Source of the DNA: Bacteroides sp.
GTDB lineage: Bacteria > Bacillota > Clostridia > Oscillospirales > Acutalibacteraceae
Direction of reading: 5' to 3'
Length of the DNA stretch: 64,000 nucleotides
Assembly: GCA_023665085.1 (NCBI GenBank)
Contig: JAMPEQ010000009.1
Coordinates: forward strand, 1 to 64,000
This document shows, piece by piece, positions 1-8,135 of this stretch. Each line of letters opens with the position of its first letter. Position 1 is the first letter of the stretch. The translations under genes and the position numbers were made by a program. A model generated the notes under the pieces. The model had not been told where the DNA came from, did not search any database, and was given only the letters and a program-made list of their open reading frames with translations.

Positions 1-229
1 TAGAAGGTCGTTCAGTATTGTAATACTGAACATATTTAGATATCAAAGTTTCAATCCGAGTAACAGCGAGCTTGACGAAATGAAACAACGCTTACGTTCT
101 GAGCTTGACAGGTGTGTTTAAATCGGTTGATAAAAGGATATAACAAATTCATAAAAATAATTTATTGTAAGTTTTGGGTAATTATAGTATAGTAAAAATG
201 GAGTTGATTGATTTTCTGTGAGGTAGATT
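1..229. other. Intergenic/leading region with perfect palindrome
   Basis: I recognise no gene here. Positions 11-30 form a perfect 9-bp inverted repeat (arms TTCAGTATT and AATACTGAA, 2-base loop). Bases 48-98 contain a second stem (GTTTCA with TGAAAC), and the 9-mer GAGCTTGAC occurs twice (near 69 and 102). It may be the tail of an upstream transcription unit or a dispersed repeat. No T-tract follows the palindrome, so I do not call it a terminator. Confidence 0.4.
165..193 (+). promoter_or_regulatory. Sigma-A promoter for the APH-like gene
   Basis: A -35 box TTGTAA (165-170) and a -10 box TATAGT (188-193) are separated by 17 bp. They lie about 37 bp upstream of an ATG preceded by GTGAGGT. 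Confidence 0.55.
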
Positions 230-1138
230 ATGGATACCACGGTTATTATTGAATATATTTCAAGTCATACGCAATTTAAGGTTGAGGGTATTTCTCTTAT
301 AGGCAGGGGTGCAACAGCATCAGTCTACAGGGTGAAAACAGCTGACGGGCCATATAATCTTGTCGTTAAATACAGCAGCAATGCTGAGCTTTTAACGCAG
401 GAATACAAGCAGATTAAGTTTATCAATGACAGGGTTGACTGTAAGCTACCTAATTTATATCATTTTGGAAAAGCCGAGAATGGATTTGCTGTTATGATAA
501 TGGAGTATTTTGATGGCGTAAGTGCAAATAAGTTAAAGTATACCAGGAAAGTAAAGCGGATTCTGCCTGATATGGTAATTGATAATCTACTGAAGATTCA
601 GTCAGTGCATAATGACAAATACGGTCATATAAATAATGCTGTTTATGATACTTGGTATGATTATTATTCTGAATTTGCTAAGGAAATTTATGAATATACA
701 TTTCATCTTTATTGCAGTAAAAGAATTGAAAAAAATGTTTTCAAAGCAGTAGAATTGTCATACAAAAAGCTTGAGCTGATTCTTAATAAATGTCATGGCA
801 AGCCGACACTGATTCATGGTGATTATTGGCAGCCAAATTTTATAATAGATAAGAAGACATATGAGCTTATCGGTGTAATAGATCCATTTAATGTAATATG
901 GGCTGAACCTGAGTATGAGCTGTTTCAGCTGACTACAGGCGGCAACCGGAAACTCAAGCTGTACAATAATTATAAAAGAAAGGTATCTGCTACTGATTAC
1001 TGTGATTTAAAGACGGAAATGTATGCCTTGTACAATGAATTGCTGTGGCACAAAAAATTAGGTGATGTAAGTCATTCGTATTTGCTTTATCGTTCAAAAC
1101 GGCTTATTAAGCAGATGAAAAAGCATAAATTATTATAA
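230..1138 (+). CDS. Aminoglycoside/choline phosphotransferase-fold kinase
   Basis: A 302-residue APH/choline-kinase-like small-molecule kinase. Visible motifs: a glycine-rich nucleotide loop near residues 25-31 (GRGATAS), a lysine near 47 (VVKY) as the likely ATP-contacting residue, the catalytic loop HGDYWQPN (H196, D198, N203) and the metal-binding aspartate in VIDP (D218). The acceptor cannot be read from sequence. The family includes antibiotic kinases, choline kinases, fructosamine kinases and spore-coat relatives, so I do not call it a resistance gene. It is probably cytosolic: no signal or membrane segment is seen. The downstream Nudix gene starts 11 bp after its stop, so the two are likely co-transcribed. 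Confidence 0.75.
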   Translation: MDTTVIIEYISSHTQFKVEGISLIGRGATASVYRVKTADGPYNLVVKYSSNAELLTQEYKQIKFINDRVDCKLPNLYHFGKAENGFAVMIMEYFDGVSANKLKYTRKVKRILPDMVIDNLLKIQSVHNDKYGHINNAVYDTWYDYYSEFAKEIYEYTFHLYCSKRIEKNVFKAVELSYKKLELILNKCHGKPTLIHGDYWQPNFIIDKKTYELIGVIDPFNVIWAEPEYELFQLTTGGNRKLKLYNNYKRKVSATDYCDLKTEMYALYNELLWHKKLGDVSHSYLLYRSKRLIKQMKKHKLL

Positions 1139-1149
1139 TTGGAGAAATT

Positions 1150-1611
1150 ATGGAAGATTATATTAAAAAGGTTAGAAAAAAGATAGGGCATGAGGAATTA
1201 ATTTTAAATTATGCAGGATGTATCATTTTTGATGAGCAGGGCAGACTGCTTTTGCAAAAGCGTTCTGACTGTAATCAGTGGGGAATTCTCGGCGGAATGG
1301 TAGAATATGGTGAATCAGTTGCAGAGGCTGCAATAAGAGAAATAAAAGAAGAAAGCGGTCTTGATGTTAAAATAACTTCGCTATTTGGTGTTTATTCGAA
1401 GTATTATGCAGAGTACACCAATGGCGATAAGGCACAGCCGATTGTGCATTTGTTCAAAGCAGAAATAATCGGCGGAGAATTGATTGAACGAAATAATGAG
1501 ACTCTTGAGCTGAAATTTTTTGATTTAAATGATGTTCCATCACTTTTTTGTAAACAACATCAGGATATGCTTGATGATATAATTGCAGGCAGAGAGTATG
1601 TTTATAGATAA
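1150..1611 (+). CDS. Nudix hydrolase
   Basis: A 153-residue protein with a complete Nudix box at residues 49-71 (G49, E55, R63-E64, E67-E68, G70), so it should hydrolyse a nucleoside diphosphate linked to another group in an Mg2+-dependent way. The N-terminal ~20 residues precede a typical YAGCIIFDEQGRLLLQKR strand. This layout resembles ADP-ribose/MutT-type housecleaning enzymes, but the substrate is not predictable. A GGAG ribosome site lies 8 bases before the ATG. It is second gene of a two-gene unit with the APH-like kinase and ends before a bidirectional terminator shared with the convergent phosphonate operon. Confidence 0.85.
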   Translation: MEDYIKKVRKKIGHEELILNYAGCIIFDEQGRLLLQKRSDCNQWGILGGMVEYGESVAEAAIREIKEESGLDVKITSLFGVYSKYYAEYTNGDKAQPIVHLFKAEIIGGELIERNNETLELKFFDLNDVPSLFCKQHQDMLDDIIAGREYVYR

Positions 1612-1651
1612 AAGTTATAAGGCATATAAATTGTGAAGAGTCTTGAAAATA

Positions 1652-1686
1652 AATAATGCAGTCGATTTTTCGACTGCATTATTTTT
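1652..1686. terminator. Bidirectional intrinsic terminator
   Basis: A 13-bp stem (1652-1664 with 1671-1683) closes a 6-base loop and is followed by T's on the plus strand and preceded by A's. It sits between the convergent Nudix gene and the 968-residue fusion gene and can serve both strands. Confidence 0.85.
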
Positions 1687-1692
1687 ATGATT

Positions 1693-4599
1693 TTATTGCT
1701 GTTCGGCAGTATTCTGTTCAGCGAATTCATTATGAATTACAAATGCATGCTTTCTTGATTTTAATACGCTGAATGGCGGAATTGTGTCATAATTACTGCC
1801 ATAGATTGTTTTGAGCATATATTCTGATTCTTGCGGAACGGGAAGCGGATGTCCCATAAACATAACATATCTTGGCTCTCCGAAGAAGGCGGTAGGGAAG
1901 GTTTCTTTTGTGCATGGATAATAGCTTGTTAAGTGAGCCAGATACTTTCTTTTAATTATATTGCCGTTATCGTCATAATCTTCAAACATTCTCAGCGAAT
2001 TATCCAGATACTTGTAAATCCATTTCATTGGTACAAAGGGAAGAATCATTCTGAGTATGTACCTTTGTGGTTTAGCTTTCATAACAAGAGAGTATTTTGT
2101 TTTTATAAACAGCATTCTGCGTACAAAACGTGTTCTCTTGCTCTGCTTAAGCTGTTTTTTGCTCATTGGCTTTGGCACATAATCCAGCGGAAAAACATCC
2201 ACATAAGGACCATTATATTTTGTCAGTCCATATGTTTTTTCCTGAACAAATTTTGTAGGTCTCTTCATCTGAACTTTAGCAGCAAGAACCCAGTGCTTGT
2301 TATTATTTTCATAGCAGTCAAGAGCTAAGCCCTCGGGAAGCTTTCCTTCCATTCCAAGCTTTATGAACCTGTCGTAGCTTTCTCTGGGAATCATAATATC
2401 AACATCATCATCCCATGGAATAAAGCCGTTATGACGCATTGCACCAAGCAGTGTACCCTCCGAAAGATAATATGTTATATTATTTTCACGGCAGAATTTG
2501 TCAAGCTGAAGCAAAATTTCAAGAGTATAGCCCTGAAGCTCTTTTATTTCACTTCTTAATCTGTCCCAAGTCTTTTTGGGAGGCTTATTTCTGTTTTTGA
2601 ATTCAGCAAGTCTTTTCTTCAGAGTTTTTTTTTTCACTTCCTGAGGCTCTTCGTCAACAATAAGACCGAAAACATATTGGTAGATACGATAAATTGTATC
2701 ATAATCCAATGGTTCGGGATTGTTGCCAAGTCTTACAGGATTAACTGAATTAGAAAGTATTTCTAAATGCTCTTCAGTCTTAAGCTCAGGAGAGTCTAAC
2801 TCAAGAACATCCTTAACGATGAATTCATACTGCTTAATTGCCTTGTTTGTTGAGCTCATGCCGAATTCTTTTTTGAGAATCTGGAAAGCACTGACAAGAA
2901 TTTCTCTTGTGCTCATTTCAGAAACAGGTTTGAATTCTGCATTTTCATGATTTTTGCTGATATAAAGATTTTTAACAATAGGAAGCTCTGAATGATTCTC
3001 AATTCCAAGCTCTTCCATCTCAACAGCACGGCGCGAGTTTTCCTGATTATTCATATAGCGCCATACCTTTGGCAGACAAAGCGCAACAGCGTATCCGTGA
3101 GGAAGATTATAGAGTGATGTGAGCTTGTAGCTCAGTGCGTGGCCTGCAGTTGTCTGCGAAATATTGATAGCCTTTCCGCTGTAGTTTGCTGCTATCTGCA
3201 TATAGTGCAGGGCTTCCTTTTCGTTTCTTAGATAAGGCATCATGTATTTGAGTATAAGACGCATGCCTGTAACAGCATAGTTACGGCATTTTTCATTTGT
3301 ATTAACACTCCAGATAGCCTCAATACACTGGCTGAGTGCATCTAAAACAGTGCATTTCTTTTGAAAAAGGGGAAGTGTTTCAAGCAATGATGTGTCTAAA
3401 ATTACGTATTCAGGAACAATGCAGTCATGAGTTACAGAGAATTTTTCACCCTGATAGTATACAACACTGTATCTTGTTGAATCACTGCCTGTTCCGGAAG
3501 TTCCAGGAATGCACAAATGCTTAATAGGAGAATAAATAAATTCCTGCTTAACGTAAGGTCCGTTTGCCTCGTCAAGCTGAGTGAAAAGTTTGATGTTCTT
3601 TGCGGTGTCAATTGAGCTTCCGCCGCCGATTGAGATTATAAAATCACAGTTTTCTTGTTTGAAGAGGTTTACACCTGCAACAACCTGCTCGTATGTTGGA
3701 TTTGATGAAAAATCTTTAAATAAAACAAAATCGTAATTAAGACTTTCAATATAATCGTGGCATGAAAGCACATCAAAGAAATCACAAACAATCATAGGCT
3801 TTTTTGCACCCTCTTTTTTCAAAATCTGAGGGAGCATGGAAATTGCATTGTCCTGTGAATAAATAACCTGTTCGTCAAAATCAAACTGGCGTATATCAGA
3901 TGAAACACGGGCAAGGTCATCAAGGTTATCAACCTCGTCAACATAGTAATTCTCATATGAAAAAGGCTTAATATTAAGATTTGATGCAATTTCATTAAGT
4001 GCATTTTCAGCATAAACCTGATCATTACCGTCTTTAATAAATTCCTCAACCTTATCAAGCCAAGCCTTCAAAGTGTCCTTGCTGAGCTTATAAAGAGGCT
4101 GAAATGCAAAGCAATCCTCATCAAATATTTTGATAGAAACCTCAACAATTTTATCGTCGGTGATTCTTGCCTTAAAGTCTTTTTCAGGAAGTGCCTTAGC
4201 TTTGTTAATCATACCAAGGTTTTTTTCCTCGCTGTTAATTACGTCTTCAAGCAGTTTTTTGTCGAAAACCAGATCACCATGCATTAGAAGAACGTCATCA
4301 TCAAGATATTCCTTTGCAAGATACATTGAATAGATGTAGTTTGTCTGATCAAAAATGGGGTTTTCAACAAATGTGATATTCAGATTTGAAAACTGAGGCT
4401 TGCCGGCACCGTTTTCAAGCTGTTCTTTGAAAGGGCCGGTGGTAATTACAAAATCAGTAACTCCGCATTCAGAAAGAAGGCGAAGCTGTCTTTCAAAGAT
4501 AGTTTCGCCATTTTTTAATGGAGCTTGTGATTTGTGGTGGGTTTTTGTAAATTCACCCATTCTTTTACCATAACCGGAATTAAATATTACGGCTTTCAT
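1693..4599 (-). CDS. Trifunctional fusion: nucleotidyltransferase, Fe-alcohol dehydrogenase, LicD transferase
   Basis: A 968-residue three-domain fusion. Residues 1-~235 are a MobA/LicC-like NTP transferase (start MKAVIFNSGYGKRMG; acidic MHGD near 107). Residues ~240-650 are an iron-type alcohol dehydrogenase (GGGSSIDTAKN; GTSGTGSD; GHALSYK; LPHGYA). Residues ~690-968 are a LicD transferase (GTLLGAMRHNGFIPWDDDVD). The gene directly follows pepM and ppd, so I infer that it reduces phosphonoacetaldehyde to 2-hydroxyethylphosphonate, activates this with CTP and transfers it to a glycan. Relevant known precedents are PhpC-type reductases, Treponema PntC (CTP:2-aminoethylphosphonate cytidylyltransferase) and LicD phosphocholine transferases. 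Oddity: the usual first metal-ligand His of the dehydrogenase (DAxxH) reads DALSQ; this may be a subfamily trait. The individual domain calls are firm; the joint pathway is inference. Confidence 0.85.
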   Translation of the reverse strand: MKAVIFNSGYGKRMGEFTKTHHKSQAPLKNGETIFERQLRLLSECGVTDFVITTGPFKEQLENGAGKPQFSNLNITFVENPIFDQTNYIYSMYLAKEYLDDDVLLMHGDLVFDKKLLEDVINSEEKNLGMINKAKALPEKDFKARITDDKIVEVSIKIFDEDCFAFQPLYKLSKDTLKAWLDKVEEFIKDGNDQVYAENALNEIASNLNIKPFSYENYYVDEVDNLDDLARVSSDIRQFDFDEQVIYSQDNAISMLPQILKKEGAKKPMIVCDFFDVLSCHDYIESLNYDFVLFKDFSSNPTYEQVVAGVNLFKQENCDFIISIGGGSSIDTAKNIKLFTQLDEANGPYVKQEFIYSPIKHLCIPGTSGTGSDSTRYSVVYYQGEKFSVTHDCIVPEYVILDTSLLETLPLFQKKCTVLDALSQCIEAIWSVNTNEKCRNYAVTGMRLILKYMMPYLRNEKEALHYMQIAANYSGKAINISQTTAGHALSYKLTSLYNLPHGYAVALCLPKVWRYMNNQENSRRAVEMEELGIENHSELPIVKNLYISKNHENAEFKPVSEMSTREILVSAFQILKKEFGMSSTNKAIKQYEFIVKDVLELDSPELKTEEHLEILSNSVNPVRLGNNPEPLDYDTIYRIYQYVFGLIVDEEPQEVKKKTLKKRLAEFKNRNKPPKKTWDRLRSEIKELQGYTLEILLQLDKFCRENNITYYLSEGTLLGAMRHNGFIPWDDDVDIMIPRESYDRFIKLGMEGKLPEGLALDCYENNNKHWVLAAKVQMKRPTKFVQEKTYGLTKYNGPYVDVFPLDYVPKPMSKKQLKQSKRTRFVRRMLFIKTKYSLVMKAKPQRYILRMILPFVPMKWIYKYLDNSLRMFEDYDDNGNIIKRKYLAHLTSYYPCTKETFPTAFFGEPRYVMFMGHPLPVPQESEYMLKTIYGSNYDTIPPFSVLKSRKHAFVIHNEFAEQNTAEQQ

Positions 4600-4600
4600 A

Positions 4601-5719
4601 TTATTCTGCTTCCTCCATAAATTCTTTCATCATGTTAAGCTTGTTCTGCTCAGGTGCAATGGTAGGTCTTCCTAAATCATCTCTTGAGCCTTGGTTTACA
4701 TAGATAACAAGGGCAGAATTAGCTTCATCCTTAAGCTTGCTGATGCCGTCTGCAACCTCGTCTCTTGTTTCAGCAGTGTAAACATTTCTGAAGCCAACTG
4801 CCTTTAAGATAGTCTCAATGTCCATATCAAAGGCAATTGTAGGTTGTCCTCCAACTGATTCGTGAGCACCGTTGTTTATTAAAATGTATTTAAAGTTTGC
4901 ATCTGCATTTTTTGCAGCAATACCCATTCCGCCCATGTGCATAATGAATGAGCCGTCGCCGTCAATGCAGTAAATATTTTTTTTGCTGCCGATTGACATA
5001 CCAAGTGCAATTGAAGCAGTATGTCCCATTGAGCCGACTGTTAAGAAATCATGTGAATGACCTTGATTTCTTCTCTCTCTGATTTCAAAAATCTCTCGTG
5101 AGGTTTTGCCTGTTGTTGAAACAATGAATGCATCATCCTCAATAACACTCATTGCTGCCTCAAGTGCATCCTCTCTTTTAATCTGATATCTCGGAGTTTC
5201 CTTTGAAATTTTATAATCTGAAAATGTGCCTTTCTGAACAACTAAAGCATAAGGCTTATTTTCTTTTTTCATATATGTTAAGGCTGTTTCCAGCTGAGCC
5301 TTGTAATCATCATTTAAAATCTGATATTCAATTCCCATGCATTCAAGAAGCGGTAATGTAAGCTTACCCTGCTTAACATGCTGAGGCTCATCCTTTTTAC
5401 CGGGCTCACCGCGCCAGCCTACAATCAAAAGCATAGGCACACGGTAAACATCCTCGTCTGCCAGTGAAAGAATAGGATTAACAGTGTTTCCTAAACCTGA
5501 ATTTTGCATATAAACAACACCGTAGTTGCCTGATGCGATGTGATAACCTGAAGCAATAGCTACTGCATTGCCCTCATTAGCTGCAATGATATTGTTCTGG
5601 CTGGGACTGTTTTCTTTAACACAAGCACAGAAGTTTGCAAGAAGTGAGTCAGGAACACCTGTGAAAAAGTCAACCTGATTATCTAATAAATAATCATAAA
5701 ATTCTTTTGTATTAACCAT
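4601..5719 (-). CDS. ppd: Phosphonopyruvate decarboxylase
   Basis: A 372-residue thiamine-diphosphate enzyme predicted to decarboxylate phosphonopyruvate to phosphonoacetaldehyde, the step that pulls the unfavourable PEP mutase reaction forward. Visible features: the N-terminal pyrimidine-binding part with GVPDSLL and the conserved glutamate in ANEGNAVAIA, the GWRGEPGKKDEPQH segment typical of Ppd, and the C-terminal ThDP/Mg motif GDGSFIMHMGG followed about 20 residues later by NN. Length is typical for Ppd, which is shorter than the pyruvate decarboxylases. It begins 1 bp after the pepM stop and ends 1 bp before the fusion gene, so the three are translationally linked. Confidence 0.92.
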   Translation of the reverse strand: MVNTKEFYDYLLDNQVDFFTGVPDSLLANFCACVKENSPSQNNIIAANEGNAVAIASGYHIASGNYGVVYMQNSGLGNTVNPILSLADEDVYRVPMLLIVGWRGEPGKKDEPQHVKQGKLTLPLLECMGIEYQILNDDYKAQLETALTYMKKENKPYALVVQKGTFSDYKISKETPRYQIKREDALEAAMSVIEDDAFIVSTTGKTSREIFEIRERRNQGHSHDFLTVGSMGHTASIALGMSIGSKKNIYCIDGDGSFIMHMGGMGIAAKNADANFKYILINNGAHESVGGQPTIAFDMDIETILKAVGFRNVYTAETRDEVADGISKLKDEANSALVIYVNQGSRDDLGRPTIAPEQNKLNMMKEFMEEAE

Positions 5720-5720
5720 A

Positions 5721-7034
5721 TTATTGTTTACCTCCGGGAATTAATCCAAGAACTTCCTTGATAGAAATGATTTCATCATCAACTTCCTTGCTTCTTCCAC
5801 ATTCCAAAATCTTGTCTGCAGTCTGCTTCATTGCACGGTAAGCTGATCTCAAAAGATGATTTGCGTGGATTATGATATTTGCACCCCACTCGCAAAGCTC
5901 TTCCTCTTTGATATGGTTGTATGATGTAGGAACAAGGATAACAGGAACATCAGGGAATTCTGCACGGAACTGGCGGAGAAATTCTTTGATTTCTGCTCCG
6001 TCCTTGAGTCTGCTGTGAATCATAACGGCATCAGCACCGCCCTCGTTAATATAGATTCTCGCTCTCATCATAGCGTCTTCCATACCCATTCCGGCAATAA
6101 GACTTTCGAGTCTTGCAACAATCATAAAGTCACGGGTAACCTGAGCCTGCTTACCTGCCTTAATTTTTGCAGCAAATTTGTGCGGATCGTCAAGAACCTG
6201 CTTTGCATCTGTGCCGTAAAGAGAGTTCTGCTTTAAGCCGGTTTTGTCCTCTATAATAACAGCAGAAACACCGATTCTTTCAAGTGTTTTTACATTGTAG
6301 ACAAAGTGCTCAACCTTTCCGCCGGTGTCACCGTCAAGAATGATTGGTTTTGTTGTAACTTCCATTATATCGTTGATGGTTGTAATTCTGCTTGTAAAGT
6401 CCACAAGCTCAATATCAGGCTTACCTTTGAAGGAGGAGTCACATAAGCTGGAAACCCACATTGCATCATATTCTTTAACCTGCATGTTTTCTTCGTCAAC
6501 ATAGCGTGAATTTTCAACAATTAAGCCTGAAAGACCGTTAGAAGCCTCCATAACACGAATATATGGCTTTAATTTTAAAAGCTTGCGAAGTTTTGCACGG
6601 CGGATGTCAGGAGTGTTGAAAACGGGGCGAAGCTTCTCATCAACATCTGTTCCCGAAACTCCCTCAGTGTACGGAACTTCAATCAGCTGACCGCCATATT
6701 GAGCAAGAAGCTCAATAGCTTCTTCGCGGACATTTGACTGAATGCCTGTCTGCCAGTCGTCACCGTGTACAATATAGTCAGGCTTAAGACTTTCAATATT
6801 TGCTTTATAAGAAAGAGTATCCTGCTTAACAACTTTTGTAACCTGCTTGAGATTTTCAAAAATTCTTTTTCTTGTTTCATAGTCAAGAACAGGAAGTCTT
6901 TTGTATGTCGCAATAGCTTCGTCTGTAAGAAGACCGATAACTACATCGCCGTATTTAGCAGCCTCTTCAATAACATTCATATGACCGCTGTGAATAATAT
7001 CTGATGCAATTGCTACATAAGAAATTTTGTTCAT
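5721..7034 (-). CDS. pepM: Phosphoenolpyruvate mutase with N-terminal cytidylyltransferase domain
   Basis: A 437-residue two-domain protein. Residues 1-~135 are an HxGH-type cytidylyltransferase-like domain (H15-S-G-H18). Residues ~150-437 are PEP mutase of the isocitrate-lyase superfamily, with the mutase signature EDKxxxxxNS at residues 262-271 that separates it from hydrolases and lyases. It converts PEP to phosphonopyruvate, the entry reaction of nearly all phosphonate synthesis. It lies upstream of ppd by 1 bp. N-terminal nucleotidyltransferase fusions of PepM are known; here the pathway has a second cytidylyltransferase domain in the 968-residue fusion, so the HxGH domain may be structural, redundant or act on another substrate. 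Confidence 0.93.
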   Translation of the reverse strand: MNKISYVAIASDIIHSGHMNVIEEAAKYGDVVIGLLTDEAIATYKRLPVLDYETRKRIFENLKQVTKVVKQDTLSYKANIESLKPDYIVHGDDWQTGIQSNVREEAIELLAQYGGQLIEVPYTEGVSGTDVDEKLRPVFNTPDIRRAKLRKLLKLKPYIRVMEASNGLSGLIVENSRYVDEENMQVKEYDAMWVSSLCDSSFKGKPDIELVDFTSRITTINDIMEVTTKPIILDGDTGGKVEHFVYNVKTLERIGVSAVIIEDKTGLKQNSLYGTDAKQVLDDPHKFAAKIKAGKQAQVTRDFMIVARLESLIAGMGMEDAMMRARIYINEGGADAVMIHSRLKDGAEIKEFLRQFRAEFPDVPVILVPTSYNHIKEEELCEWGANIIIHANHLLRSAYRAMKQTADKILECGRSKEVDDEIISIKEVLGLIPGGKQ

Positions 7035-7091
7035 AGTGTTTCTCCATCCTTTTATCTCAAATCAGCTTTCGCTGTTTTTTATAAATTTTTG

Positions 7092-7997
7092 TTATTCAAA
7101 ATTGTTAAAATGGTGCTTGCTTTTCCTTTTTTCTACAGGTGGCATTTTCATATAATCTTTGTAGAGTGTTTTCAACACCTTGTCCGAATCTGACGGAGCA
7201 TAAAATTTGTGTCCCTCAAATTCAATTTCAATCGGATTGCCGTACCATTCTTTTTTAAATGTTTCTTTACTTACATGATACAAACTTGCGAAATTTATCA
7301 GATATTCATTTTTCGCATCACTTGTTTTCAGCATAAGCTTATTAATAGCCTTGTGCAGACTTTTTATAGAAGAAAATGCTGAAATAAGTCTGCATGGGTA
7401 ATAATAAGCAAATTTTCGCTTCAGACTCTTATACTTGGATTTAGTGTGGAGTCCTGTTTTTATCCACAAGGACCGTTTTAATGTTCTGATAATTTTACCT
7501 CTTATTCTTAAATCCAGATTAACATCGCTTGGTGTATAATCCAGCGGAAAAATATCTATGTTTGGTCCGCAGTTAAGAGCAATTCCTCTAAACATTTCCT
7601 TCTCAAATTCAGTGTGCCGTGTAATTTGAATGGTGGACGGAATTGACCAGTGCTTAGGGTTGGTAGCAAGGCAGTCAAGCTGATATCCGTCCTCCAGTCC
7701 ATCTGCAGCAAGTTCCAAAAATCTTTCGTAGTCCTCACGGAGCATAACGATATCCGCATCATCATCCCATGGAATAAATCCACCGTCTCTTACAGCTCCT
7801 AAAAGAGTGCCCTCACCAAGATAGTAGGTTATGTTGTTTTCTCTGCAAAACTTGTCCACAGCAAGCATGATTTCGAGAATATAGTTATGGAGCTTGTTCA
7901 TTTCGTCATATTCTTCAACTGTTAAAGCAAGCTGTACACCCTTATCGGTGACGGCGTATTGCTTGTCTTTAGGCAAAGAAACGTCTGTATTCTCCAT
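7092..7997 (-). CDS. LicD family phosphotransferase
   Basis: A 301-residue LicD protein; members move a CDP-activated phospho-group such as phosphocholine onto surface sugars. The core motif GEGTLLGAVRDGGFIPWDDDAD is near residues 62-84 with the metal-binding aspartates intact. It is clearly paralogous to the LicD domain of the 968-residue fusion (shared KHW, PxxDxFPLDY and F-x-G-x-P blocks). I chose the ATG at 7997 because it has GGAG 11 bases upstream; the longer reading frame starts at a TTG inside that ribosome site. It is first gene of the phosphonate subunit and has its own promoter. Likely acceptor-specific transfer of the phosphonate or another phospho-substituent. Confidence 0.85.
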   Translation of the reverse strand: MENTDVSLPKDKQYAVTDKGVQLALTVEEYDEMNKLHNYILEIMLAVDKFCRENNITYYLGEGTLLGAVRDGGFIPWDDDADIVMLREDYERFLELAADGLEDGYQLDCLATNPKHWSIPSTIQITRHTEFEKEMFRGIALNCGPNIDIFPLDYTPSDVNLDLRIRGKIIRTLKRSLWIKTGLHTKSKYKSLKRKFAYYYPCRLISAFSSIKSLHKAINKLMLKTSDAKNEYLINFASLYHVSKETFKKEWYGNPIEIEFEGHKFYAPSDSDKVLKTLYKDYMKMPPVEKRKSKHHFNNFE

Positions 7998-8079
7998 AAT
8001 AATTATCTCCAAATCATAGTAGTGTGACAGCCTTATTGCTTATAGAAAAAGTAAAATTTGGCTAACAGCGGATTATAAT

Positions 8080-8108
8080 ATTATATCAAACAGAAATATC
8101 TATTTCAA
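8080..8108 (-). promoter_or_regulatory. Promoter for licD-pepM-ppd-fusion unit
   Basis: Read on the minus strand: TTGAAA (8103-8108), 17-bp spacer, TATAAT (8080-8085). Transcription would start near 8073, giving a leader of about 75 nt before the LicD start at 7997. It lies in the 138-bp gap after the DegT gene, so the phosphonate genes can be expressed separately from the upstream sugar genes. Confidence 0.65.
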
Positions 8109-8135
8109 TAAATTTTTGCAATAAGCTATTAGCAA

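Noticed and set aside
11-30. Intrinsic terminator at the window start
   Set aside because: The stem is AT-rich (9 bp, 2-base loop) and is not followed by a T-run.
230-1138. Aminoglycoside resistance gene
   Set aside because: The kinase motifs fit the whole APH/choline-kinase superfamily; nothing specific to antibiotic substrates is visible.
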